Shown in pieces: positions 46,674 to 55,242 of a stretch of DNA of 64,000 bases. Each line of letters begins with the position of its first letter. Position 1 is the first letter of the stretch. The notes under the pieces were generated by a model, which saw nothing but the letters and a program-made list of their open reading frames with translations, ran no database searches and had not been told where the DNA came from. The position numbers and the translations under genes were made by a program. Origin of the DNA: Oleispira sp036960605 (GTDB taxonomy: Bacteria > Pseudomonadota > Gammaproteobacteria > Pseudomonadales > Oceanobacteraceae); contig JBALXI010000002.1 in NCBI GenBank assembly GCA_036960605.1, forward strand, positions 233,063-297,062. The letters run 5' to 3'.

Positions 46674-47918
46674 ATGGTGAATTCTGTGCAATACGATGTG
46701 ATTATAATTGGCGCTGGTGCAGCGGGTCTTATGTGTGCAGCCATTGCAGGGCAGCGAGGCCGTTCAGTTTTAGTTTTGGATCATGCAAATAAGGCAGGTA
46801 AAAAAATCCTGATGTCGGGTGGCGGGCGCTGTAATTTCACCAACTACTATGTCGAACCTGATCGTTATCTTTGCCGTAATTCTCATTTCAGTAAGAGTGC
46901 CCTCAGCCGTTATACCCAATGGGATTTTATTGGGCTTGTTGAAAAGCATGGCATTCCCTATCACGAGAAGCAGTTAGGGGAATTATTCTGTGATAATAAA
47001 TCCAGTGATATTCTTGATATGCTATTAAATGAATGTGAGCAGGCGGGGGTTAAAGTCCAGCTGAGCACTGCAATAGAGTCTATTGTTGATCATACTGAAA
47101 AAGAAGACGCAGCGACCCGCAGCCAATATCAACTAATGACGACCAAAGAAGGCCTGCCTTGTCAGTACGAGTGCGAGTCTTTAGTGATTGCTTCAGGTGG
47201 GCTATCCATTCCTACTTTGGGTGCGACGGGTTTTGGCTATCAAATCGCTGAACAGTTTAACTTAAAAACCTACGCTACCCGTGCGGGGTTGGTGCCTTTT
47301 ACCATCACAAATCAACTTAAATCTGTGTGCACGGAACTCTCTGGAAGTTCTTGTGAAGTGATGATGGAGTGCAATAATCAGAGCTTTCGCGGCAATATGT
47401 TATTCACCCATCGCGGCTTAAGTGGTCCTGTCGTTTTACAAATCTCTTCCTACTGGCAAGCGGGTGATACGGTTACGGTTAACTTATTACCTGATATCGA
47501 TCTAGCGCAAGTGCTGCGAGAAACTCAACATGAACGGCCTAAACTGTCGTTGAAGAAGTTTATCGCGCAATGGCTAACTCAGAAAATGTCTGAGCAATTG
47601 GTTGAATTCTTTTTGTCCGCGTTATTCAAGCAAGGTATTCCCCAGACTTTAGCAGAACTGAATGCGGAGCAGATGGATCTTATTGCGGCTCAATTTAATG
47701 CTTGGCAACTCACGCCTTCAGGTACAGAAGGCTACCGCACTGCGGAAGTGACGTTGGGTGGAATCGATACCGATGAAGTCAGCTCTAAAACTATGATGGC
47801 CAAGAACCAGCAAGGTTTGTATTTTATTGGTGAAGTTTTGGATGTCACCGGACATTTAGGCGGTTTTAACTTCCAGTGGGCCTGGGCCAGCGGTTGGGCC
47901 GCAGCGCAATATGTATAA
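46674..47918 (+). CDS. FAD-dependent oxidoreductase of the HI0933/YhiN family
   Basis: This 414-residue flavoprotein starts with the Rossmann motif IIIGAGAAGLMCA, then LVLDHANKAGKKILMSGGGRCNFTN split around 30-55. VIASGGLSIPTLGATGFGY marks the mid domain, and the C-terminal FAD return motif is VLDVTGHLGGFNFQWAW. These are the signature sequences of the HI0933/YhiN family, whose substrate is not known. The cytoplasmic location is inferred from lack of a signal. It does not overlap rnhB and probably has its own promoter. Confidence 0.9.
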   Translation: MVNSVQYDVIIIGAGAAGLMCAAIAGQRGRSVLVLDHANKAGKKILMSGGGRCNFTNYYVEPDRYLCRNSHFSKSALSRYTQWDFIGLVEKHGIPYHEKQLGELFCDNKSSDILDMLLNECEQAGVKVQLSTAIESIVDHTEKEDAATRSQYQLMTTKEGLPCQYECESLVIASGGLSIPTLGATGFGYQIAEQFNLKTYATRAGLVPFTITNQLKSVCTELSGSSCEVMMECNNQSFRGNMLFTHRGLSGPVVLQISSYWQAGDTVTVNLLPDIDLAQVLRETQHERPKLSLKKFIAQWLTQKMSEQLVEFFLSALFKQGIPQTLAELNAEQMDLIAAQFNAWQLTPSGTEGYRTAEVTLGGIDTDEVSSKTMMAKNQQGLYFIGEVLDVTGHLGGFNFQWAWASGWAAAQYV

Positions 47919-47919
47919 A

Positions 47920-47976
47920 GCGCTTCTTTATTAAGGCTCTTTGCTGATTCTTTACGGATTAGAGAATCGGAAGCGC
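47920..47976. repeat. Nested inverted repeats after the FAD oxidoreductase gene
   Basis: GCGCTTC (47920-47926) matches GAAGCGC (47970-47976), and inside it GATTCT (47946-47951) matches AGAATC (47963-47968). No T-run follows, so a terminator is only a possibility. The element overlaps the stop of the oxidoreductase gene. Confidence 0.4.
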
Positions 47977-48028
47977 GTAGTATGTTAAAACCATATGATC
48001 ATTGCTAACAATAATAAATAGGAATTTT

Positions 48029-49945
48029 ATGCGCTTTCACTTGCTGGCTATTTTTTTCATCGTATTTCTAAGCGCTTGCCAGGGTAATAGCCAAGAAGAT
48101 GAACTCGGTTTAAGCCCAACATCCACTGACGTCGGCGGAGAAACTGGTGGAGAAACTGGTGGAGAAACCGACGGAGAAACTGACGGAGAAACTGACGGAG
48201 AAACCGACGGAGAAACCGACGGAGAAACTGACGGAGAAACTGACGGAGAAACTGACGGAGAAACTGACGGAGAAACTGACGGAGAAACTGATGGGGAGGA
48301 TTTAAGGGCTGATTTTCCAGAAGTGGAATGTTCATTGACTCATAGTCCAAGCTATTCAGGAACGCCGCCTGGAAGTACGGTTGACTACCTATTTTATAAA
48401 AATTTAGCCGGTGATCTTTTAAATTATCAGTTGTCAGATGGCAGCAGTGAAAACCTACTTGCTGCACTGACGGATTACCACTCTTTAGCGGTATATCAAT
48501 ATATCTCGGGAAGCTCTTTAGCTGATTTACACAGTCAAAATCATGGTTTGTTATTAGCAACAGACCAACTGTTGTTCGCTAATTCAAGTTCTGGTCAGTT
48601 AAATCCTATCTCTAATTTAGATGTAAAAGGGCGCCGGGTTTGTAATCTTAGCCAGCGTCATACGTCTTTCGCTAGAATGCCTGAGCTTGAAATCCAATTG
48701 GATGTTGCCGGTTCAAATTCATCGTGTGATGTTTATTTAAAAGTAGATTTAAGTCTTGCTGCAGGTGATGATTTTAATATGCTCCCTAATGCCATCGGCG
48801 AAAAAGGAAATGCTATTTATGATCTAGCGGGTACTTGGCTGGGTAATTTTAAACGTAGCTCTCTCGAGGGTAATTCGGTACTTAATTTTGAGCTGCCTGA
48901 TCAATGTACGGCAACAAATCTATTTCAGTTTGAGGAGGCTACCGATACCTGGGATGCTGATCAACAAGCGGATGGTAGTTTAATATTACGACTCGGTAAT
49001 AAAGTCTTTTTAATAGCGGCAGGGGATGTGTTTGATTTTGTTAAACAGCAAAATAGTTATGTTTTGCCTGATCCACTTTATACCTTTACACGTTTTACTG
49101 ATAATGATTGGTTTTCGGTTAATAGCGACTACGTGCATTTCAGTGATAGTGAATCGGACAGCTTTTATAGTTATAAAATAACGACAGAGGAGCTGTCTTC
49201 GGCGCAGACTTTTTTAAAAACGATGGTAGATCCTGCGCCAATAGAGAATTTTTATGGCTTTAAAAAGTTCGAAGTAGACGCTGATTCGGTATGGGTCGAG
49301 GTGATGTTCTATCTTATGCTGGATGTACTTGATGGCGATGGCGAACCCACATTTGATGGTGAAGGAAATAAAATACAAGTAGCGCAATATTGGCATCGGT
49401 TTAAGCGTTGGGATATCACTGGCCAATCATGGGATATCGACGCTCAACTGGATCATGTAGCAGATCGTGAAGGCAGTCGGACACTTTGGCACTCGATTAA
49501 CAATAAAGCGTATGTGAAGATTAGAGAAGGTAATAGCCTACTGATAAAGCATAGTTTGTCTTCAGAAAGCTATGTCAGTGATTATTTACTGTCCGCAGGT
49601 GCTGCTAATTCAGTCGATAAAATTTGGCACTTCTTAGCAATTGATCCTCAATATAACGAGGGGATTAACGCGGTACTGGAGGCCGATTTTAGTAACGTAG
49701 ATGGGACTATTGCTTTAAAAATTATTGATAACTCCGGCATTGAAATAGCCTTTCCTGGTTATGCAAATAAAGCCAAATTATTTTCACTAGGTCCATTACA
49801 AGGGGGGTTTTCGATGGTAACAGATCTATCTTGCGCGGCCGCTTGCGCAGAGGGTGATACTCCAGAATATGAAGTAACGGCATTGAAATTAAGTGATGGC
49901 ACCGATATTACGGTGCATGCTGAGACCCTCTCAACTTCAGAATAA
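48029..49945 (+). CDS. Lipoprotein with a Gly-Glu-Thr-Asp repeat stalk
   Basis: From ATG 48029 (TAGGAA six bases upstream) the protein is 638 residues. A lipoprotein signal MRFHLLAIFFIVFLSAC has a clear lipobox, LSAC. After about 20 residues there are thirteen GETD/GGET units and a final DGED, then a globular region of about 550 residues with several Cys, Asp/Ser-rich loops and no domain I recognise. The anchored repeat would hold the head away from the membrane. The gene stands alone: upstream is a structured spacer, and downstream a hairpin at 49975-50006. Confidence 0.8.
   Translation: MRFHLLAIFFIVFLSACQGNSQEDELGLSPTSTDVGGETGGETGGETDGETDGETDGETDGETDGETDGETDGETDGETDGETDGETDGEDLRADFPEVECSLTHSPSYSGTPPGSTVDYLFYKNLAGDLLNYQLSDGSSENLLAALTDYHSLAVYQYISGSSLADLHSQNHGLLLATDQLLFANSSSGQLNPISNLDVKGRRVCNLSQRHTSFARMPELEIQLDVAGSNSSCDVYLKVDLSLAAGDDFNMLPNAIGEKGNAIYDLAGTWLGNFKRSSLEGNSVLNFELPDQCTATNLFQFEEATDTWDADQQADGSLILRLGNKVFLIAAGDVFDFVKQQNSYVLPDPLYTFTRFTDNDWFSVNSDYVHFSDSESDSFYSYKITTEELSSAQTFLKTMVDPAPIENFYGFKKFEVDADSVWVEVMFYLMLDVLDGDGEPTFDGEGNKIQVAQYWHRFKRWDITGQSWDIDAQLDHVADREGSRTLWHSINNKAYVKIREGNSLLIKHSLSSESYVSDYLLSAGAANSVDKIWHFLAIDPQYNEGINAVLEADFSNVDGTIALKIIDNSGIEIAFPGYANKAKLFSLGPLQGGFSMVTDLSCAAACAEGDTPEYEVTALKLSDGTDITVHAETLSTSE
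48134..48301 (+). repeat. In-frame 12-base minisatellite (GGAGAAACTGAC type)
   Basis: Thirteen copies of a 12-base unit and one decayed copy encode the Gly-Glu-Thr-Gly/Asp stalk of the lipoprotein. Units differ only at the first codon (GGC/GGT/GAC/GAT) and the third base of the Thr codon. Because the unit is a multiple of three, slippage would change stalk length without breaking the frame. Confidence 0.95.
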
Positions 49946-49974
49946 AATCAACTTCATCCTATGATGACTCAATG

Positions 49975-50006
49975 CTAGAATGTGCGCCTTAAAACGCACA
50001 TTCTAG
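49975..50006. repeat. Perfect 12-bp hairpin ahead of the GNAT pair
   Basis: CTAGAATGTGCG (49975-49986) pairs exactly with CGCACATTCTAG (49995-50006) around an eight-base loop, CCTTAAAA. There is no T-run on either strand. It lies between the lipoprotein stop and the GNAT start, so it may protect or end the lipoprotein message. It could also be an operator. Confidence 0.7.
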
Positions 50007-50017
50007 GTATTCCCTTC

Positions 50018-50575
50018 ATGAAATTTGTTGCTAATGTCGATTTTAACGGTGGCCAATTACGCCCGTTAGATCAGTCAGACGTCGATACCATTGTTAAGTT
50101 ATATCAAAAACAAACCTTAGCGGGTCAGAGCACAACCGCCAGTACAGAGCATGCAGAACGCATGATTACTCTCTCGGTTCAGATGGCTGCAACACAGCGT
50201 GGCCTAATGTGGGCGATTGAAGTGGATGGTCAAATGCTAGGTATGCTAAGCCTATATGACTGGCAGCCAACGTCGTTAAAAACTTTGATGCGTCTTGATG
50301 TATTGCCAGCGATAACTCAACAGCAGCAAGTCGATGCTTTAAGTACGGGCATCGATTTCTTGGCGAAAAAATATCATTTACGAAATTTCTCATTTCATTG
50401 TTTGCCGACTGATGATGAGGCAATGATATCGACAATTCAGCAGGTCGGTTTTATACAGCAGGCTTGCCTACGTGATTTTCGTCGTACCAGCCAAACAGAG
50501 TTCTCTGATATTTTAGTATTTAATAAAATTTTAGAATCGGCTCCAGAGACGCAGGGTGAGGGAGAGTCAGCATGA
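50018..50575 (+). CDS. GNAT-like acetyltransferase
   Basis: I choose ATG 50018, which follows the hairpin. An in-frame GTG at 49982 lies inside the hairpin. The 185-residue protein has the GNAT layout: LRPLDQSDVDTIVKLY at the start, WAIEVDGQMLGMLSLYDW for strands 2 and 3, and a FIQQACLRDFRR end typical of RimJ-like enzymes. The acetyl-CoA loop is poorly conserved, so activity is uncertain. The next gene, coupled by ATGA, encodes a second GNAT-like protein. Confidence 0.7.
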   Translation: MKFVANVDFNGGQLRPLDQSDVDTIVKLYQKQTLAGQSTTASTEHAERMITLSVQMAATQRGLMWAIEVDGQMLGMLSLYDWQPTSLKTLMRLDVLPAITQQQQVDALSTGIDFLAKKYHLRNFSFHCLPTDDEAMISTIQQVGFIQQACLRDFRRTSQTEFSDILVFNKILESAPETQGEGESA

Positions 50576-51147
50576 ACTGGAATTTAAATACTGAGCACTA
50601 TTATGTACGCTTTGCTCACGAAGAAGATATTCAAAATATTTATGCCTTATTAGGCGCGAATGATGTTGTGAAAAATCATCCGAAAAATCCGATGGTCGTT
50701 GAAGCACAAGCGATGGATGAAGCGCGCCGCATGGTTATGCAGTTTGAGGCCAAAGAAGCGGCTTTTTGGTTGGTTGAAGAAAAAGCGACGGGTAAGGTTA
50801 TTGCGCGCATTAGCTTACAACAATTTAATTGGGTTAATGCCAGCGCTCAGCTTCGAATTGATGTGTTCAGTGATTTTAAAACTCAGTCAGCACTTTCCGA
50901 AATGATGTATGCGGTCGCTACATTAGCGTATGAAGACTTATCGCTGCATCGTTTGGAGTGGTTTTTACTCTTAGAAGATAAGTGCTTTATCGACATTGCG
51001 AAAGCTTTTGGCTTTAACCACGATGGTCAATTAATGAGCTTTTTAGAATTTGAAGGCTCGTGGATAGATTATCAGGTATTCAGTCTGTTGAAGACTGACG
51101 ATGTATGGCAGCAGGCGATTAAAGCCCAAGGGTTGCCTCAATCTTAA
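50572..51147 (+). CDS. Second GNAT-like protein
   Basis: This 191-residue protein overlaps the first by four bases (ATGA at 50572). It has VRFAHEEDIQNIYALL as the RimJ/RimL-like opening, WLVEEKATGKVIARISLQQF for strands 3-4, and LHRLEWFLLLEDKCFIDIAKAFGF in the position of the acetyl-CoA helix and late strands. The two may form a heterodimer or act on related targets. The substrate is unknown. Confidence 0.7.
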   Translation: MNWNLNTEHYYVRFAHEEDIQNIYALLGANDVVKNHPKNPMVVEAQAMDEARRMVMQFEAKEAAFWLVEEKATGKVIARISLQQFNWVNASAQLRIDVFSDFKTQSALSEMMYAVATLAYEDLSLHRLEWFLLLEDKCFIDIAKAFGFNHDGQLMSFLEFEGSWIDYQVFSLLKTDDVWQQAIKAQGLPQS

Positions 51148-51257
51148 GTTGCTAGTTAAATATTGTATTAAAAAGCGATCAAAAAGACCTTTGTTTTTTT
51201 CAGAATCCACTAAACTTATTCAAGTAATTGAAATATAAATAGTTTGAGCTGGAAAAC

Positions 51258-51971
51258 ATGGCTTCGAGATCGCAACAGGTTACTGCACCACCCAATCCGA
51301 CAATCTCTGCTAAGGCCTTTAGCCTGCAACAGTTTGATTGCCCAAAATGCGGCTTATTTAGCCCTTGGGCTAATGAGCTGCTGTCTCTTCGTGAACAGGT
51401 AATAACAGACCCATTAACGGGCTTGTTTAATGTTAGGCACTTTCGCAGTGCTCTCGATATAGAGCTAGAACGAACTGTGCGCACGACCATTGCCACTTCT
51501 TTGATGATGATAGATCTTGACCACTTCAAACAGGTAAATGACGTGTGGGGCCACGAGGTGGGTAATCAGGTGCTCAAGCTGACTGCGCATTTGATCAAGC
51601 AAGTCACTCGTCAGTTGGATATCCAATGCCGCTATGGTGGTGAGGAGTTTGTGGTGATTTTGCCATCAACAAGCTTGTTGCTGGCCAGTCAAGTTGCTGA
51701 ACGCCTGCGTCAGCAAATTGAAGACAGTGAAATCAGGGTCGGAGAGCAATTTTTAAAGGTGACCGCGAGTATTGGCTTGTCTGTACGTATGGCCCATGAA
51801 AAAGGAACGGCTTCAGACTTGATCAAAGCGGCAGATCACTGTTTGTATCAGGCAAAGTCAGCAGGAAGAAATCAAGTGTGTTTTGCCGGTTTAGAGCCAG
51901 AAAAAGAGGCGACAGTGAGTGGCGATGAGAAAGAAGCATTAATGGGGATGTTTTCAGATTACCAAGATTAA
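51258..51971 (+). CDS. Soluble diguanylate cyclase
   Basis: This 237-residue protein has no membrane helix. A short N-terminal region holds a CPKCG pair (near residue 30), then a GGDEF domain (about 50-215) with DPLTGLFNVRHF, MMIDLDHFKQVNDVWGH and an intact GGEEF. RQLD sits five residues before GGEEF, the position of the inhibitory I-site, so product feedback is likely. It should make c-di-GMP from two GTP. A bidirectional terminator follows it. Confidence 0.9.
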   Translation: MASRSQQVTAPPNPTISAKAFSLQQFDCPKCGLFSPWANELLSLREQVITDPLTGLFNVRHFRSALDIELERTVRTTIATSLMMIDLDHFKQVNDVWGHEVGNQVLKLTAHLIKQVTRQLDIQCRYGGEEFVVILPSTSLLLASQVAERLRQQIEDSEIRVGEQFLKVTASIGLSVRMAHEKGTASDLIKAADHCLYQAKSAGRNQVCFAGLEPEKEATVSGDEKEALMGMFSDYQD

Positions 51972-51982
51972 GCTTCAAGCAT

Positions 51983-52023
51983 AAAAAAGCCTCTTATTGG
52001 ATCGTCCAATAAGAGGCTTTTTT
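51983..52023. terminator. Bidirectional terminator between the cyclase and a minus-strand gene
   Basis: An almost perfect 19-base stem (51983-52001 with 52005-52023) encloses TCG, with A-rich and T-rich ends on either side of GCCTCTTATTGGA. It therefore works on either strand: after the plus-strand cyclase and after the convergent minus-strand gene at 52044. Confidence 0.95.
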
Positions 52024-52043
52024 ATGTCTAACATCAAATGAGA

Positions 52044-53153
52044 CTAGAGGTTGCCAATCAAGGCAGTACTGCGATTAGGGTGTAATGATATCAGTGGGTC
52101 GCTATCAGCAGATTCGTCGAAGCTGTGACGTAGACGGAAAGCTGGGTCTAAGCGACGTGTGCACAGTGTTAAGCGCACGGTTAACCAACGGTAATCGCCT
52201 TTACTCGCCGCGTGCAATACGATGGACGCGTCATTATCGATGATGGCTTTGCAAATCGACACTAAATCCTGGCTGATGCCACGATCACGGTTTGAGATTT
52301 TATCCTGAGGTAGAGGGTAGCTCGCAATCGCTAAAGAGGTCTCCACACCATTACGGATAGGTGTTGCTTTACCTAGTCGTATCGGGGCGGTAACTCTTGT
52401 CTTTTTAGGCTGTTCTTTTACTTCAACGAAAGATTTCGTCTCGGTCTTTTTCTTGGCCAAAGATTGTAAACGAGAATTTTCAGCCTTTGCAGCGGCTAGC
52501 TGTTTTTGTAAATTATCCTTTTTGGACTTGTCTTGTGCGGCTTGATTTTTTTGTTTTTGCAGCTTTTCATTAGCTAAACGACGCTTACGCTCGGCTTCTT
52601 GCTTCGCTTTTTTATCAGCAGCGGCTTTCTTGGCGGCAGCCACTTTGGCTTGTTTATCAGAACTGGCTTTTTTCTTCCGCTCGGCATCCAAACGTTTCTT
52701 TTCAGCAACGGCAGCAGCGGCTAACGCTTTCTGCTTTTTCCGTTCGGCTGCAGTAGGCCCTTTTTTAGCCACTTTCTTTGAGCTAGCTTTACCACCGCTC
52801 AGCTTATCGTTCTTTTCTTGTGCCGCTTCTAAACCAGGGCTTAGAGACGCAACTTGCCATGCAATATCAAGGTAGCCTTGAGCTTGAGTGTATTTCTTCT
52901 TGGCAATGGCTTTATTGGCTAAAGACACGTACGATTCGCCGAACTTGAAGATCAGCGGTGTGATTCTGAAGTCGAAGGGTGCTTGTGCTCTAAAAGCATC
53001 AATACGCTCAAGTGCATTATTGCCAGCAGGTTTTGCTAAGCGTTGTGCACTGATGTCTGCTTGTATCTTCTTGAGCAGACCATCTAGGTCTTCTGTAGCG
53101 GCGTGTGCGTTCATGCTAAGAACGAGTGCTGCGGCGATAAATATTTGCTTCAT
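52044..53153 (-). CDS. Secreted Lys/Ala-rich coiled-coil protein of unknown function
   Basis: This 369-residue protein has a signal peptide MKQIFIAAALVLSMNAHAA. Residues 20-115 form a folded helical region (with ALERIDAFRAQAPFDFRITP), about 115-240 is Lys, Ala, Glu and Gln rich and predicted to be coiled coil, similar in composition to TolA. The last 120 residues hold a beta-rich domain with two Cys (VSICKAI and LTLCTRRLD). The architecture resembles envelope-spanning stalks but no family is recognised. It is alone and ends at the bidirectional terminator. Confidence 0.8.
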   Translation of the reverse strand: MKQIFIAAALVLSMNAHAATEDLDGLLKKIQADISAQRLAKPAGNNALERIDAFRAQAPFDFRITPLIFKFGESYVSLANKAIAKKKYTQAQGYLDIAWQVASLSPGLEAAQEKNDKLSGGKASSKKVAKKGPTAAERKKQKALAAAAVAEKKRLDAERKKKASSDKQAKVAAAKKAAADKKAKQEAERKRRLANEKLQKQKNQAAQDKSKKDNLQKQLAAAKAENSRLQSLAKKKTETKSFVEVKEQPKKTRVTAPIRLGKATPIRNGVETSLAIASYPLPQDKISNRDRGISQDLVSICKAIIDNDASIVLHAASKGDYRWLTVRLTLCTRRLDPAFRLRHSFDESADSDPLISLHPNRSTALIGNL

Positions 53154-53263
53154 ATGGCTATAAGTGCCTGTTTGTTATTGTAAAACGCACATTGGGGATA
53201 GCATAAGATGAAAAAATTAGCGCATAATGTCAAGTTAAAGTGCGAGAAAAGGGGTAAAAAAGT

Positions 53264-53533
53264 ATGATGCGTTGGGGTTCAATCGTTTTTTCACTGCCAG
53301 TGATCCTATTATTAAGCTTATATGGTTGGGAGCTTTCAATCGTGACTGAGTGTGCAGACCAAGGTTTGAGTTATGATTTTGGTTTAGAAAAGTGTGTACT
53401 GGGTGCGCAGAATATCGAGACGCCTTATTACGCTCGTCACACCATTTTTGTGAACTTGATGTTACTTATGTCGGTATTTGGTTCTGTGATGATGACGATG
53501 GCGATGATTAAGCGTGGTATGCAGCAAGATTAG
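53264..53533 (+). CDS. Small membrane protein with two helices
   Basis: The 89-residue product has helices at about 5-22 (IVFSLPVILLLSLYG) and about 62-80 (FVNLMLLMSVFGSVMMTMA), with a short periplasmic loop holding two Cys (TECADQGL and LEKCVLG). AAAGGGG precedes the ATG at 53264 by about eight bases. I recognise no family. The paired Cys could be disulfide-linked. Confidence 0.65.
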   Translation: MMRWGSIVFSLPVILLLSLYGWELSIVTECADQGLSYDFGLEKCVLGAQNIETPYYARHTIFVNLMLLMSVFGSVMMTMAMIKRGMQQD

Positions 53534-53550
53534 CCGGTTATTAGCTAATC
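53528..53550 (+). terminator. Weak hairpin at the end of the small membrane protein gene
   Basis: GATTAGC (53528-53534, including the stop codon) pairs with GCTAATC (53544-53550) around nine bases, followed by TCTGCTTTTA. The stem is short and the T-run poor, so it is a weak terminator candidate between convergent genes. Confidence 0.35.
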
Positions 53551-53568
53551 TCTGCTTTTAATGTGTGC

Positions 53569-54615
53569 CTAACAGCAACTTAAGTCGGTTAATGACTGCT
53601 GAAAGGGGATTTCCTTACCGCAGCCTTCAAATAGGCCAAAGTGTTGCTGCCAGTTACCGTAGAATTCAAAGTAGGGCTTAAAGCGGGTGTTTTCCAACAT
53701 TCTAAGGGTGTTGCCGCAGACAGCTTCTATTTTGCCTTGTTCGAACCTATGGTGCCCATCTAGGTCGAAATACGCTTCATGCTCTGGAATGCCACCTAGG
53801 TATTTTACCGCTTGCCCATAATCTTCGCAGTCTGACTCGAGTTCATTGATTTTAAATAAGCGATAAGTCGCAGAATAAAACTTAATAGGACTTACTTTAT
53901 TTTCCAGTTTTGCATTTTCAATCGTCAGTGGGCGATCACTCGCGAGTCGAGGGTCTGCAAAGCCTGCTTGCTTACTTAAGTTGAGAAAATCATTCCAATA
54001 GAGTGCGCCGCTTAAACATTCGCCATATAAAACGGGGTCATCTTGTAAATGCTGAGGAATCCGTCGATCTGCGTAGACATCAGAGAAATAGAATTCGCCG
54101 CCGGGCTTTAAGAGTTTGAAAGCGCTATTGAGTACGGCGAGTTTATCAGTCGATAAATTTAATACGCAGTTTGAAACGATGATGTCGAAGCTTGCTTCTT
54201 CCAGCCCTAGTTCATCTAAGGTTTCTAAGTAACCCTGAACGAACTCGACGTTACTTGTGGGATGATTAAATTGATCGGCATGAAATTCTTTGTATTTATT
54301 GGCAATGGTGAGCTGTTCTGGGGTCATATCAATTCCGATGACTTTCCCTGACTCGCCTACCAAGGCAGATAATAAATAGACGTCACGACCTGCACCAGAG
54401 CCTAAATCTAGTATTTTCAAACCTTCTAATAGCGGCGGGATTACGAGGCCGCAGCCATAATAACGGCTATCAACTTCGGGATGAATTTTAGCCAGGATGG
54501 GTTTGAGATATTCTGGCATTAGAGCAGGGTCACAGCAGGCGTTGGTTTTTAAGTCACTGCTGGTTTGTAGTTGCTTACCATAATAATCTTGAACTTCCAG
54601 CTGGGTCGTCATCAT
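53569..54615 (-). CDS. ArsM-like arsenite methyltransferase
   Basis: From the ATG at 54615 (AAGGCG upstream; 54636 and 54612 are alternatives) the protein has about 348 residues. A SAM-binding domain shows ILDLGSGAGRDVYLLS. Cys residues at family positions are NACCDP near the start, SNCVLN, GECLSGALYW, and a C-terminal Ser-Cys-Cys. Together these match the ArsM type from arsenosugar or arsenite methylation, in which three Cys bind As(III). No other ars gene is nearby, so the assignment is by motif. The gene is alone on the minus strand. Confidence 0.8.
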   Translation of the reverse strand: MMTTQLEVQDYYGKQLQTSSDLKTNACCDPALMPEYLKPILAKIHPEVDSRYYGCGLVIPPLLEGLKILDLGSGAGRDVYLLSALVGESGKVIGIDMTPEQLTIANKYKEFHADQFNHPTSNVEFVQGYLETLDELGLEEASFDIIVSNCVLNLSTDKLAVLNSAFKLLKPGGEFYFSDVYADRRIPQHLQDDPVLYGECLSGALYWNDFLNLSKQAGFADPRLASDRPLTIENAKLENKVSPIKFYSATYRLFKINELESDCEDYGQAVKYLGGIPEHEAYFDLDGHHRFEQGKIEAVCGNTLRMLENTRFKPYFEFYGNWQQHFGLFEGCGKEIPFQQSLTDLSCC

Positions 54616-54715
54616 CTTGCGCCTTGCATAATTCATTCATTAGAAGAATGATTAGAATGTAACTAGGCAGATAGTTCAATTATTAGCTCAATTAATTGTT
54701 CAGTTGAAGCGTTAT

Positions 54716-55174
54716 TTAAAGGCAGCACTTCTTATATTTTTTGCCACTGCCGCAAGGACAGCCATCGTTTCGGCTAGGATTTAACATTTGCGGTTGGTAA
54801 TTTCCACTGTGGTAAAGCCAATGATCACTCTCGAAGTAAAACTGAGAGGTCTCTTCTAATAAGTGCCAGCCATCGAGTTCATAATAAGTTGCCTTAAAAT
54901 GCACTTCGCCTTGTTGGCTATCATTCTTTGCGGACAATATTTCTAAGCGTTTCCATTGAGTACTAGCGTCTAGAGTAAGCTGGGTAGGTCGAGTTTCTGG
55001 GTGCCAGCTGGCCAATAAGTAAGCTTCGAGTTGAAGTGCAAAAGCGCTAAAGCGTGATCTCATTAAAGCTTCGGCGCTACTTGCGGGTTGCCCTCGATGT
55101 AATGCTTGGCAGCAATCAATGTAGTCTTTACCAGAGCCGCAAGGGCAATCATTTATGGACGGCGTAATAGGCAT
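54716..55174 (-). CDS. YchJ-like protein with two SEC-C metal-binding motifs
   Basis: The start ATG 55174 has TGAG seven bases ahead; an in-frame start at 55225 is weaker. The 152-residue protein has a SEC-C motif at each end: DCPCGSGKDYIDCC at the N-terminus and GCPCGSGKKYKKCC at the C-terminus, each a four-Cys zinc site. The middle domain (RSRFSAFALQLEAYLLASWH) is the cystatin-like fold of the YchJ/UPF0225 family. The role is unknown. It lies between the ArsM-like and phosphoethanolamine transferase genes on the same strand. Confidence 0.9.
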   Translation of the reverse strand: MPITPSINDCPCGSGKDYIDCCQALHRGQPASSAEALMRSRFSAFALQLEAYLLASWHPETRPTQLTLDASTQWKRLEILSAKNDSQQGEVHFKATYYELDGWHLLEETSQFYFESDHWLYHSGNYQPQMLNPSRNDGCPCGSGKKYKKCCL

Positions 55175-55242
55175 AAGTAGCTCAGGTATGATATTTATTG
55201 AATTCAGTCTGAGCATTATAAACACTAATGAAACGTTTAATG

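Noticed and set aside
48134..48301. A CRISPR array in the 12-base repeats
   Set aside because: The units are adjacent with no spacers, in frame, and encode a stalk.
48057..48560. Minus-strand frame of 167 residues with many Leu-Arg-Gln repeats
   Set aside because: It is the mirror of the GETD minisatellite and has no start signal.
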